From Aromatoleum petrolei (GTDB lineage Bacteria > Pseudomonadota > Gammaproteobacteria > Burkholderiales > Rhodocyclaceae), in contig NZ_CP059560.1 of assembly GCF_017894385.1 (NCBI RefSeq), positions 4,286,501 to 4,350,500 of the forward strand: a stretch of DNA of 64,000 nucleotides. Direction: 5' to 3'. Each line of letters opens with the position of its first letter. Positions within the stretch are counted from its first letter, which is position 1. Below, piece by piece: positions 42,306 to 52,889 of the stretch. The position numbers and the translations under genes are program-made. Under the pieces are notes generated by a model. That model did no database searches and was not told where the DNA came from. It worked only from the letters and a program-made list of their open reading frames with translations.

Positions 42306-42608
42306 ATGCGCAGATCGCTTGCTGTTGCATTCCTGGTTGCTCTCGTCGCGGCTTACCCGGCCGTGGCACAACAGCGCCCCGGTTTGGCCGGAGAGGGGAA
42401 GGCGGACCGTCCGGGGCTGGCCGCCGGATCCGACTCGGGAACTGATGGCGATCGGCAAGGGCCGGGAAGGAGCGGCGCCGCGGAGTCGTCTGTCGATGTC
42501 CAGGCGCTGCGTCACGAGAATGCGGTACTCAAGCGCAAGGTGGGTCTCCTCGAGAAGCAGGTCGACTTGCTGCGGCAGCGCCTGGATTCGCTGGAGGGCG
42601 GGCAATGA
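42306..42608 (+). CDS. Small secreted coiled-coil protein
   Basis: This 100-residue protein has a Sec signal peptide (MRRSLAVAFLVALVAAYPAVA, cleavage before QQRPG). A Gly/Asp-rich low-complexity middle follows. The C-terminal heptad-repeat coiled coil at about residues 63-97 (LRHENAVLKRKVGLLEKQ) suggests oligomerisation in the periplasm. The stop overlaps the next start by 4 bp (ATGA), so it is translated together with the membrane protein that follows. No family is recognised. Confidence 0.65.
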   Translation: MRRSLAVAFLVALVAAYPAVAQQRPGLAGEGKADRPGLAAGSDSGTDGDRQGPGRSGAAESSVDVQALRHENAVLKRKVGLLEKQVDLLRQRLDSLEGGQ

Positions 42609-43003
42609 CGAAGGCGGAATTCGACCAGCAGATGGCCGACCTCGACCGGGAACTCGCGCAGGTGCCGTCTACGTCCGTGAAGTCCGTGGCGGCGACGCCC
42701 ACCGCGGGGCCGGAGTGGTGGTCGAACCAGAATGCGATGACGATGAGTGCGGTGGTGCTGATCTTCGGCATCGTGGTGCTCGTCCTCTGCGCCGGGCTGA
42801 TGCGCAGTTCGCGCCCGTCACCGGAGGCCATCCTGCGCGTGTTCGGGACGGTGCTGATCATCACCGGTGCATTGTTCCTGGTGGTCGCCGGATACACAGA
42901 CCAGCAGGTCGCGCCGGTGATGGGCCTGTTAGGGACGCTTGCGGGCTATCTGCTCGGAAAGGGCTCCCCGAACGAGCCGAGGCCGCCGCGTACGGAGAAG
43001 TGA
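42605..43003 (+). CDS. Small membrane protein, function unknown
   Basis: This 132-residue protein has a hydrophilic N-terminal ~40 residues and three hydrophobic helices at about 45-66, 78-98 and 103-118 (VVLIFGIVVLVLCAGL, VFGTVLIITGALFLVVAGY, MGLLGTLAGYLLG). It is coupled to the secreted coiled-coil protein by an ATGA overlap; the two may form an envelope unit. I recognise no family. Confidence 0.65.
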   Translation: MTKAEFDQQMADLDRELAQVPSTSVKSVAATPTAGPEWWSNQNAMTMSAVVLIFGIVVLVLCAGLMRSSRPSPEAILRVFGTVLIITGALFLVVAGYTDQQVAPVMGLLGTLAGYLLGKGSPNEPRPPRTEK

Positions 43004-43063
43004 AGGGCGGTCGCCGAGCGTTGGGCGCATAATCGACGCTTGTTCCCGACGAAGGAGATACGC

Positions 43064-43147
43064 ATGGAGCACGTGCTGGGCGTGGTTGTGCTCTTCGGCA
43101 TCATTGCCTGGGCTTGTGTCCGGGCGATGCGCGGGCCGCGCTCCTAG
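43064..43147 (+). CDS. 27-residue membrane miniprotein
   Basis: MEHVLGVVVLFGIIAWACVR followed by AMRGPRS: a single transmembrane helix and a positive C-terminal tail. It has a good AAGGAG ribosome binding site 8 bp before the ATG. It lies between the small membrane protein and a DUF3175 gene, 13 bp before the latter. It is too short for similarity arguments; the ribosome binding site and hydrophobic pattern are the only evidence. Confidence 0.45.
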   Translation: MEHVLGVVVLFGIIAWACVRAMRGPRS

Positions 43148-43160
43148 ACGCAGCCACGCG

Positions 43161-43460
43161 ATGGTGCCAGCCGGTCGACGCTGGTCGCAGAAGGTCACCG
43201 AAAGCAGCCGGGCGCTGGATCTGGAGCCCGGGGTCTTTGCGCTCGTGGATCCGCGGGAAATTGCACTTTCGTTGCAGCGTTCGGCCGAGGCGAGCGTGAA
43301 TCGGAAGGCCGGGCCGTTCCGGTCGGCGATGTCGATGCTGAATTTCTACATCAACCGCGCGGGCAGGAATCTCCCCGCCGAGCGGCGTGCCTGCCTGGAG
43401 GCGGCGAAGGGCGAGCTGCGTCGCCTCTACGGGCGGACTGAACTGCACGACGCCGATTGA
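43161..43460 (+). CDS. DUF3175 family protein
   Basis: This 99-residue cytoplasmic protein has the DUF3175 pattern: WSQKVTESSRALDLEPGVF, then IALSLQRSAE and SAMSMLNFYINRAGRNL. The family is widespread in proteobacteria and has no known function. The ATG at 43161 gives a normal family length. It may share a transcript with the 27-residue membrane protein just upstream. Confidence 0.85.
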   Translation: MVPAGRRWSQKVTESSRALDLEPGVFALVDPREIALSLQRSAEASVNRKAGPFRSAMSMLNFYINRAGRNLPAERRACLEAAKGELRRLYGRTELHDAD

Positions 43461-43469
43461 ATCGGTGGC

Positions 43470-45095
43470 TCATGGCGTGTCGGTAGCGCCGGTGCGACCG
43501 TCGAAGGTCTCCGCAACGTAGCGCCGCATCAGCGGCGCCTCGGGGCCGACGTGGAAGGCGAGCCGACGCTCGCGCAGGCCGAGGTCCGCGGCGGTGAAGC
43601 GTTCCAGGCGCCGCTGGTGCTCGATCCAGTTTTCGTCGAGGAAGTATTCGATGTAGCGTTCCGGGCGCGCGGTGTCGCGGAACAGGCCCCAGGACAGTGC
43701 GCCCTGGCGCAGGCGGGCGCGGCGGGTTTCCTGCATCACGGCGTTGAAGCCGGCAGCGCGCGCGGGGTCGATCAGGTATTCGATGGTGACCATCACCGGC
43801 CCCTTGTCGGGCTCGATGTCGATCGCGGGCGGTGGCAACGTGGCGACGACGGCTGCGGGGCTGTGGTCGTCGTCGTGCGCGCCGATGGCGACGTGGCGGC
43901 GGGTGAGCAGCAGCACCAGCGGACCCACGACGGAAGCGATGAGGATGCTGATCGCGACCGACGTGAGGTTCGCGACGTAGCCCCACAATGCGGCGCCTGC
44001 GGCGCTGCCGCCCATCAGGGCCATCTGGTAGATCGACATGCCGCGCGCGCGCACCCAGTTGGGCAGGCCCATCTGCGCCGCCACGGTGAGCGCGTTTGCG
44101 GTGGCGATCCACGCCACGCCGGCGACGAACATGGCAGGCAGTGCGACCCACAATGTCGGCACGAGGACGACGACAGCGGCGCTCCCGGCGTGGAGGAGGG
44201 TGCCCCAAACGACGAAGTCCTCGCGTTCCAAACGCTTCCGCAGACGCTCGAGGTTCAACGCCGCGACAATTGCGCCGCCCCCCATGGCGGCGAGCAGGCT
44301 GGTGTAGGCCGTTGCGCCGCCCGAGTGGAGGTCGCGGACGACGAGCGGCAGCAGCGCGGTCAGCGAGGTCGATTGCAGGAAGAACAGGAAGATGCGTGCG
44401 AGGACGGCGCGCATCGGCGGCGACTGCATCACGTGCTGCAGCCCCACGCGCATCGCGGCAAGGAAGCGTTCGCCGGGGAGGGCGCTGAGCTTCGGTTCGG
44501 ATTGCCAGCGCAGGATCATCACGAAGGCGAAGATCGAAAGCAGCGCGTTGATCAGGAAGACGTAGGCGCTGCCGGCGCCCGCGAGCAGCGTGCCGGCGAC
44601 TACCGGGCCGATGATGCGCGACATGTTCATCGCGACACCGTTGAGTGCAAGCGCCGCGGGCAGTTCGCGGCGCGGCACGACGTCCGGGATGATCGCGGCG
44701 AACACCGGCCAGCGCAGGGCGAGACCGATGCCGTTGGCGAAGGTGAGCGCGAGCAGCAGTTCGGCCGTCAGCAGGCCGGAAAACGCGAGCCCGCTCAGCA
44801 GCACGGCAACCGTGGCAACCCACAGCTGCGTCACGGCAAAGTACTTGCGCCGATCCACGATGTCCGCGAGGGCGCCGCTCGGCAGGCCCAGCAGGAATAC
44901 CGGCAGCGTCGAGGCCGCCTGCACCATGGCGACCATGAAGGCGCTGGTGGTCAGCGAGGTCATCAGCCAGGCCGAGGCGACATCGTTCATCCACATCGTG
45001 ATGTTCGCGGCGAGCCAGGCGAGCCACAGCATGCGGAACATGGCCTGGCGCAGCGGTGCGAGGGCGGATGGACTGACGTCGGATTCGTTGGGCAA
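43470..45095 (-). CDS. MFS exporter of the transmembrane secretion effector (MFS_3) family
   Basis: This 541-residue protein has about 11-12 transmembrane helices in the first ~410 residues, with family motifs WLMTSLTTSAFMVAMVQ and GALADIVDRRKYF. A soluble C-terminal domain of about 110 residues (GPVMVTIEYLIDP, GLFRDTARPERYIEYFLDE) is a ferredoxin-like fold usual in this family. Relatives include enterobactin exporter-like and drug exporters; the substrate is unknown. The start is probably the TTG at 45095, preceded by GGAGAG; the longer frame to 45236 has an unlikely basic leader. It is convergent with the DUF3175 gene. Confidence 0.85.
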   Translation of the reverse strand: MPNESDVSPSALAPLRQAMFRMLWLAWLAANITMWMNDVASAWLMTSLTTSAFMVAMVQAASTLPVFLLGLPSGALADIVDRRKYFAVTQLWVATVAVLLSGLAFSGLLTAELLLALTFANGIGLALRWPVFAAIIPDVVPRRELPAALALNGVAMNMSRIIGPVVAGTLLAGAGSAYVFLINALLSIFAFVMILRWQSEPKLSALPGERFLAAMRVGLQHVMQSPPMRAVLARIFLFFLQSTSLTALLPLVVRDLHSGGATAYTSLLAAMGGGAIVAALNLERLRKRLEREDFVVWGTLLHAGSAAVVVLVPTLWVALPAMFVAGVAWIATANALTVAAQMGLPNWVRARGMSIYQMALMGGSAAGAALWGYVANLTSVAISILIASVVGPLVLLLTRRHVAIGAHDDDHSPAAVVATLPPPAIDIEPDKGPVMVTIEYLIDPARAAGFNAVMQETRRARLRQGALSWGLFRDTARPERYIEYFLDENWIEHQRRLERFTAADLGLRERRLAFHVGPEAPLMRRYVAETFDGRTGATDTP

Positions 45096-45269
45096 GGCGA
45101 TCTCTCCGGTGGCGAGCTTCCGCGGTGACCGGGAATGGGCCTTGTTGTGTGTTTCCCGTCGAGACGAGTATAGCGAGCCCGACCGCCGAGCCGCCTGCCT
45201 TGATCGCAAATGCCAGGGGGCGAACCGGGAGCACATGAAGCTTTCGCTTGGTGCCCCGGTTGCGTTCGG

Positions 45270-46115
45270 CTAATCGCAGAGCGCCGCGGCGTGGTGCCGC
45301 AGGTGATCCTCGATGAAGCTCGCGATGAAGTAGTAGCTGTGGTCGTAGCCCGGTTGGCGGCGCAGCGTCAGCGGGTGGCCGGCGGCGCGGGCGGCGGCTT
45401 CGAGGGCTTCGGGCTTGAGCTGGGTGGCGAGGAAGTCGTCGCGGTCGCCCTGGTCGACGAGCAGGGGCAGGCGCTCCTGCGCGTCGGCGATCAGCACGCT
45501 TGCGTCCCACTCGCGCCAGCGCGTGCGCTCCTCGCCGAGATAGCGCGAGAAGGCCTTTTCGCCCCACGGGCAGTTCATCGGGTTGGTGATCGGCGCGAAG
45601 GCCGAGACCGAGCGGTAGCGGCCGGGATTGCGCAGCGCGCAGACGAGCGCGCCATGCCCGCCCATCGAGTGGCCGCTGATCCCGCGGGCGTCCGACACCG
45701 GGAAGCTGGCTTCGACGAGCGCCGGCAGCTCGTCGACGACGTAGTCGTGCATGCGGTAGTGGCGCGACCACGGTTCCTGGGTCGCGTTGAGGTAGAAGCC
45801 CGCGCCGTGGCCGAAGTCCCATGCGCCATCCGGGTCGCCCGGCACGTCGGCGCCGCGCGGGCTGGTGTCGGGCGCGACGATGACGAGGCCGAGCTCCGCG
45901 GCGACGCGCTGGGCGCCGGCCTTATGCATGAAGTTCTCGTCGGTGCAGGTCAGGCCCGAGAGCCAGTACAGCACGGGCAGCCTGCCGCCCTGTTCGGCCT
46001 GCGGCGGCAGGTACACGGCGAAGGTCATGTCGCAACCCAGGGTCTGCGAGCGGTGACGGTAGCGCTTGAGCCAGCCGCCGAAGCTCTTCTGGCAAGAGAG
46101 GTTTTCGAGGGTCAT
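45270..46115 (-). CDS. fghA: S-formylglutathione hydrolase
   Basis: This 281-residue serine hydrolase completes glutathione-dependent formaldehyde oxidation by releasing formate and glutathione. The nucleophile elbow [10 protein letters not shown] lies near residue 150, and the catalytic His is in GYDHSYYFI near the C terminus. The N terminus contains [12 protein letters not shown] and [13 protein letters not shown], typical of the family. It lies 19 bp after adhC in the same operon. Its natural substrate comes from that enzyme. Confidence 0.95.
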   Translation of the reverse strand: MTLENLSCQKSFGGWLKRYRHRSQTLGCDMTFAVYLPPQAEQGGRLPVLYWLSGLTCTDENFMHKAGAQRVAAELGLVIVAPDTSPRGADVPGDPDGAWDFGHGAGFYLNATQEPWSRHYRMHDYVVDELPALVEASFPVSDARGISGHSMGGHGALVCALRNPGRYRSVSAFAPITNPMNCPWGEKAFSRYLGEERTRWREWDASVLIADAQERLPLLVDQGDRDDFLATQLKPEALEAAARAAGHPLTLRRQPGYDHSYYFIASFIEDHLRHHAAALCD

Positions 46116-46134
46116 GGAAGTCCCCTGCCGCGCA

Positions 46135-48293
<2,159 letters not shown>

Positions 48294-51080
48294 CTACGCT
48301 GCGGCGTCGGGCTCGCCGCAGTGTTCGAGGATTTCCCGACGCGCCGCATCGCGCAGCGCCAGTGCGGCGTTCCAGTCCTTGCCGTGCGGCAGGATAGGGC
48401 GGCCGATCGTCACGCTAACGGGGCCGTGGCGCGGCCGCCAGGTTTCGTCGGGCAGCACCGCGCGCGTGCCGCGGATGGTGACCGGCACCACCGGCAGCTC
48501 GGCCTCGCATGCGGCGAGGAAGGCGCCGAGGCGGAACTCCTGCAGGCCGGGTCTGCGTACGAAGGTGCCTTCGGGGAAGTAGAACAGCGCCGCGCCCAGC
48601 CGTGCGCGCTCGGCGAGCCGCCTGGCGGCGTCCGCGCTGTCCTGCACCGCGAAGCGTTCGATGAATTCGGTGCCGAGTCCTTGCAGGAAGCGGCAGGCGA
48701 TGGCGTTGTCGAGCAGCTCGCGCTTGGCGACGAAGACGAAGGGGCGGGGCAGCGCGGCGGCGGCGATCAGGCCGTCGAGGTAGCTCGCGTGGTTCGCGAC
48801 GACGACGCAGGGCGCGGATGCGGGCAGGTTTTCCCGTCCGCGGACGTCGATGCGGATGCCGATCAGGGCCGCGAGCAGGCGTGCCCCGGTGCGTCCGATG
48901 CGCCAGCCGAGCGCCGGGCGACGCAGTGTTGCCACTGCGATCCACACCGGCACTGCGAGCAGCACGAGCGCGGTCCATGCCCAGACTGCCCACAGTGTGC
49001 CGAGGGCGCGGCGCAATCCCTGCGCGGCCCTGCGCGTTGCGGCGGTCGCGGCGAGGTGCAGCATCTGCATGCGCACGCTGTGCTGGCGGCCGAGCACGCC
49101 GCTTTCGTATAGCTCCCGCGTCGCGGCGCGTCGGATCTTGCCGCTGGAAGTCTTGAGCACGCTGTGCGGCGGTGCGAGCACGATCTCGTCGAGAGGCACG
49201 CCCAGCAGGTCCACGGCGAGATTGCCGACATCATGTTCGAGCCGGCGGCGTTCAACCTCGTCGGCGCTGCGTGTCTCGACCACGGCGACGAGCCGTTCGC
49301 TTGCCGTTGCGGGATTGGCAACCCCGAACACGGCAACGCAGCCACGGCGCACGCCGGGCAAGGCGCCGATGGCGTCTTCCAGCTCGTAGGGGTAGAGGTT
49401 GCGTCCGCCGCGGATGATCATGTCCTTGACCCGGCCGGTCACGAAGAGCTCGCCCTCCGCGAGGTAGCCGAGATCGCCGGTGTCGAGCCAGCCGGCGCCC
49501 AGCAGCTTGCGCGTCTCCTCGGGATTGCGCAGGTAGCCGGCGGTGGCCGAGGGGCCGCGGAACTCGATGCGGCCGATGCGGCGCTCGCGCAGTTCCTCGC
49601 CATCGGGGCCGACGATGCGAAGATCATGGCCGGGCAGCGGCTGGCCGCAGCCGACGAAGCGGATCGCGCTGGCGTCCCCGCTGGCTGCGCGGACCGCCTC
49701 GGTGCGGAAGAAGGCTTCGCGCACGACGCGGTCGATGCGCGGGCCGCGTCCGGCCGGCGGCACGGCGAGGCCGACGGCGTTCTCGGCCAGCCCGTAGGCG
49801 GGGGTCATGGTTTCGCGATGCAGGCCCAAGGGCGCAAGGCGCGCGGCGAAGTGTTCCAGCGTGTCCGGATTCACCGGCTCGGCGCCGTTCGCGGCGATGC
49901 GCCAGTGCGACAGGTCCAGCCCGGCCAGTTCGCTTTCCTCGACGTGTTTCAGGACCAGTTCGTAGGCGAAGTTCGGTGCCGCGGAGAGGGTGCCGCGGTA
50001 GCGGTGCAGCGCGCGCAGCCAGCGCACGGGGCGCGACAGGAAGTCCAGCGGTGACATCAGCACGAGCAGGCAGCCGTTGTACAGGCTGCCGAGCCAGGCG
50101 GCGATCAGGCCCATGTCGTGATAGAGGGGCAGCCAGCTCACCGTAACGTCGGCGGAAGTGATTGCGACGCTGCGGCTCCAGGCGCGGATGTTGGCGAGCA
50201 GGTTGGCGTGCGTGAGCATCACGCCCTTGGGGTTGCCGGTGCTGCCCGAGGTGTATTGCAGCAGCGCGAGCTCGTCCGGCCGCGGCGTCGCGGTCGCCGG
50301 ACAGCCGGCTTCGGCCGCGAGCTCGCGCGCGGTGACGGTGTGCCGGAGACTGCCCGAGGGCGTGGAGATCAGGCGGGCGACCGGCTGCACTTGTTCGTCG
50401 GTGATCAGCACCGGCGCGCGGCAACTCTCGAGGATGCCGGACTGCCGGCGCAGGTGGTCTTCGAGCTGGGAGGGGCGCGTGGGCGGGTACATCGGCACCG
50501 GCACGCCGCCCGCGAGCAGGGCGCCGAAGAAACTGGTGAAGAATTCGAGCGAGGTGGGCAACATGATCGCCACGGCATCGCCCTGCGCGAGCCCGCGCTG
50601 CTGCAGACCCGCGGCGATGTGCTGCGCCCCCTGCAGCAGCTCGCGGTGCGTGAGCGTGCCGACCTCGGCGTCGTCGTGCAGCAGGCGGATGTGCACATGA
50701 TCGGGCGAACGCTCCGCGTGCCAGAGCAGCACGTCGATGAGCGTGGCGGCGCCGGTCGGCGCCTCGATGCGCGTGGTGTCCGGCGCGGCGGCGAGTTCGG
50801 GCGCGGAGGAAGTCGCCTCCGGCCGTGCGGCGCGCAGGGCGGCAAAGAGCTGGCGCGGGGTCTCTGCCGTGGCGAGAGTGTTTTCGGGTAGGCGTGCGTG
50901 CGCGGCACGCTCGATGCGCGCGAGCAACTCGACGCGCGCGAGGCTGTCGAGTCCGAGGTCGCGTTCGAGGTGGCTGTCGAGCCCGGCTTCGGGCGGCTTG
51001 CCGGGGCGCAGCTCGCCGACGAGCGTGCGCACGATGCCGAGCACCTCGGCCGCGTCGATTGCCGGACGGCTTCGGTTCAT
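48294..51080 (-). CDS. Fusion of acyl carrier protein, fatty acyl-AMP ligase-like and PlsC acyltransferase domains
   Basis: This 928-residue protein has three parts. An acyl carrier domain spans about residues 5-85, with phosphopantetheine Ser46 in LGLDSLARVEL. An adenylating domain of the fatty acyl-AMP ligase type spans about 120-690 (LLQYTSGSTGNPKGVMLTH, GWLDTGDLGYL, GRVKDMIIRGGRNLYPYE, lysine in SSGKIRR). A C-terminal 1-acylglycerol-3-phosphate acyltransferase-like domain spans about 710-925, with a hydrophobic anchor, NHASYLD (HX4D) and FPEGTF. It could activate a fatty acid, load it on its own carrier and pass it to a lipid. A similar logic is known for Aas and for some lipid synthases. 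It follows the lipoprotein gene by 59 bp. Confidence 0.88.
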   Translation of the reverse strand: MNRSRPAIDAAEVLGIVRTLVGELRPGKPPEAGLDSHLERDLGLDSLARVELLARIERAAHARLPENTLATAETPRQLFAALRAARPEATSSAPELAAAPDTTRIEAPTGAATLIDVLLWHAERSPDHVHIRLLHDDAEVGTLTHRELLQGAQHIAAGLQQRGLAQGDAVAIMLPTSLEFFTSFFGALLAGGVPVPMYPPTRPSQLEDHLRRQSGILESCRAPVLITDEQVQPVARLISTPSGSLRHTVTARELAAEAGCPATATPRPDELALLQYTSGSTGNPKGVMLTHANLLANIRAWSRSVAITSADVTVSWLPLYHDMGLIAAWLGSLYNGCLLVLMSPLDFLSRPVRWLRALHRYRGTLSAAPNFAYELVLKHVEESELAGLDLSHWRIAANGAEPVNPDTLEHFAARLAPLGLHRETMTPAYGLAENAVGLAVPPAGRGPRIDRVVREAFFRTEAVRAASGDASAIRFVGCGQPLPGHDLRIVGPDGEELRERRIGRIEFRGPSATAGYLRNPEETRKLLGAGWLDTGDLGYLAEGELFVTGRVKDMIIRGGRNLYPYELEDAIGALPGVRRGCVAVFGVANPATASERLVAVVETRSADEVERRRLEHDVGNLAVDLLGVPLDEIVLAPPHSVLKTSSGKIRRAATRELYESGVLGRQHSVRMQMLHLAATAATRRAAQGLRRALGTLWAVWAWTALVLLAVPVWIAVATLRRPALGWRIGRTGARLLAALIGIRIDVRGRENLPASAPCVVVANHASYLDGLIAAAALPRPFVFVAKRELLDNAIACRFLQGLGTEFIERFAVQDSADAARRLAERARLGAALFYFPEGTFVRRPGLQEFRLGAFLAACEAELPVVPVTIRGTRAVLPDETWRPRHGPVSVTIGRPILPHGKDWNAALALRDAARREILEHCGEPDAAA

Positions 51081-51139
51081 GATGAGGTTCCGACCGCGAG
51101 GTCCGTCGCGGCGCGCACGGGCCGGGTCTTCCCCCCTTT

Positions 51140-51793
51140 TTAGCCCTTGGTCGCGAGTCCTGCCGTGACGGCGTCGCTCGCGGGCAGCGGGCGCACGCTG
51201 CGGCAATCGGTGGCGCGGATCTGCTGCAGCATGTAGTCGGCGGTCAGGCCGGGCAGCATCGCGCGCAGGTAGCGGGCGAGGTTGAGCATCTGGCGGTTGT
51301 CGAGTTCGGTGTCGCAGTTCGCGCGGCCGAAGTCCTCGTCGGGCGGGATCTGCGAGAAGCCGAGCCGCGCATTCGTCCCGACCTCGCGTTGGGAGCCGGC
51401 GACGAACACCAGCAGGCACAGCGTGTGGCAGGTACTGCCCGGGGCGACGCGGGTGTTGAAGCCGCGGTTGCGCAGCATCGAGCCGACGGTGATCGCGGCG
51501 CCGACGCTGCCGTCGGCGACATCGAGGGTCACGGCCTTGCCGCGGCACGAACGCTTCGCAAGCGCATCGCTGGCCAGTCGCAGCGCGGAAACGGCCTCGG
51601 GCGTGAGTGTCCCGCGCAGCGTGAGTTCGCACTCTGCGCCGCGTTGCGTGGCGGCTACGTTGCCGCCCTTGTAGACGAAATGTTCCGCCTTGGCGTCGGC
51701 TCCCGGTTCCACGGTCGGGGCGACGCCACAGGCGGCGACGACGAGGCCGGTCGCGACGGCGGCTAGGAGATGCCAGGGGAAGCGGATGCGCAT
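51140..51793 (-). CDS. Putative lipoprotein with Clp-like fold
   Basis: This 217-residue protein has a signal sequence ending in a lipobox-like VVAACG (Cys22), so it is predicted to be lipid-anchored. The body, with GKAVTLDVADGSVGAAITVG and STCHTLCLLVFVAGSQREVG, resembles periplasmic ClpP/crotonase-like proteins of unknown function (COG3904-like). No Ser-His-Asp triad can be assigned with confidence. The gene precedes the ACP-ligase-acyltransferase fusion in the same direction, so a role in envelope lipid handling is possible but unproven. Confidence 0.6.
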   Translation of the reverse strand: MRIRFPWHLLAAVATGLVVAACGVAPTVEPGADAKAEHFVYKGGNVAATQRGAECELTLRGTLTPEAVSALRLASDALAKRSCRGKAVTLDVADGSVGAAITVGSMLRNRGFNTRVAPGSTCHTLCLLVFVAGSQREVGTNARLGFSQIPPDEDFGRANCDTELDNRQMLNLARYLRAMLPGLTADYMLQQIRATDCRSVRPLPASDAVTAGLATKG

Positions 51794-51957
51794 GGGGTCT
51801 CTCTCCTGATGGTGTGCGGCAAACAGTCCGGCGGCCTGCGGTCGTATGCGCGGCCGAAATCATCGCAGCGCCAACGTATTGCCGCGCAACTTACTAAAAT
51901 ATCATAGCAGGGGCGCGCACCCGGAACGGTGCGGCGCACGATCTGGAGGGCAGCGGA

Positions 51958-52383
51958 ATGGCATGGAGCACCTTCGAGCACGAGGCCGACGTCGGCGTGC
52001 GCGGCACCGGCGATACGCTCGCCGAGGCCTTCGCCGGTGCGGCGACGGCAATGACTGCGGTGATCTGCGACCCGGCCGTCGTCGTGCCGCGCGATCCGGT
52101 CGGCATTGCCTGCGCGGCGCCCGATCGCGAGCTCCTGCTGGTCGATTGGCTCAATGCGCTGGTGTTCCACATGGCCACGCGCCGTATGCTGTTCTCACGC
52201 TTCGAGCTGACAGTCGACTCGGATGCCGGCGGTTGCCGCCTCGCGGCGACGGCTTGGGGCGAGCCGGTGGAGGTCGCCCGCCACCAGCCGGCGGCGGAGG
52301 TGAAGGGGGCATCGTTCTGCGAACTGCGGGTCGAGCACGGTGCTGCAGGCGGCTGGCTCGCGCAATGCGTCGTCGATGTCTGA
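51958..52383 (+). CDS. Archease, RtcB activator
   Basis: This 141-residue archease begins MAWSTFEHEADVGVRGTGDTL, with the conserved EHxADVG motif and the metal-binding Asp in WLNALVFHMATRRMLFSRF. It ends LAQCVVDV. Archeases speed up guanylylation of the RNA ligase RtcB and convert it to a multiple-turnover enzyme. An rtcB gene lies 8 kb downstream in the same direction. A GGAGGG ribosome binding site precedes the ATG. A TATCAT hexamer about 65 bp upstream could be a -10 box. A decayed second copy exists at 57219-57353. Confidence 0.92.
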   Translation: MAWSTFEHEADVGVRGTGDTLAEAFAGAATAMTAVICDPAVVVPRDPVGIACAAPDRELLLVDWLNALVFHMATRRMLFSRFELTVDSDAGGCRLAATAWGEPVEVARHQPAAEVKGASFCELRVEHGAAGGWLAQCVVDV

Positions 52384-52889
52384 GCGATGCCGCCCGAACA
52401 GCCTTTTCCCGGGGCGGGAGGTTGCCGCACCGGACTGCCCGGAACGCATCTTTCGAGCCTCGAAGATGGCAAGCACGATCTTGCCAGCCGGTGCATTTTG
52501 GTTGTTTTGCCCGGCCGCCGCGTTGACCGCGGCCCGCACGGCAGCACGCGCGTCGAGCAAGCCGCCGGCGTGCCGCGGCTGCGCCGCGGCTGAGCGCGGG
52601 ACGGGGTCGTGGTCGCCGTCGCCCCCAAAGCGCAGATCATCAGTGCCATGATCTTTCTTCTCGTTCCGGTGATGATCAACGACGCGCGCGTTTGCTCCGG
52701 CCGGAGTACGGGTGCGCGAGCCAAAGCTTCGATGGCCAACGTCACCGTCGTCGAGAAGACGTGAAGGGCACCCCAAATGCACTCGGATTGACCCGCGTCA
52801 ACCGGCCTGCGCGTGCCGGGAATACGCTTTCCGATTGGAGTGGCAGATCCGCGTCGGGCTGCAGACGGCCACTCCCGCAGGAGGATGCC
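52384..52889. other. 506-bp gap between archease and polX, with two palindromes
   Basis: No gene can be supported here. Two dyads lie side by side: TTCGAG-C-CTCGAA (52452-52464) and TGGCAAG-CACGAT-CTTGCCA (52467-52486), both perfect. They could be a terminator-like structure or an operator. An open frame on the minus strand across the gap has no ribosome binding site and no known similarity. Confidence 0.4.

Noticed and set aside
43464..43482. Further copy of the island operator at the end of the MFS gene
   Set aside because: Only the left arm TGGCTCA is present, and it lies outside the island within a gene end.
43351..45822. 823-codon minus-strand frame overlapping the MFS gene
   Set aside because: It is the MFS gene and fghA read in another frame; composition is Arg/Ala/Pro noise.
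52195..52782. Minus-strand frame across the archease-polX gap
   Set aside because: It overlaps the archease 3' end, lacks a ribosome binding site, and matches no family known to me.
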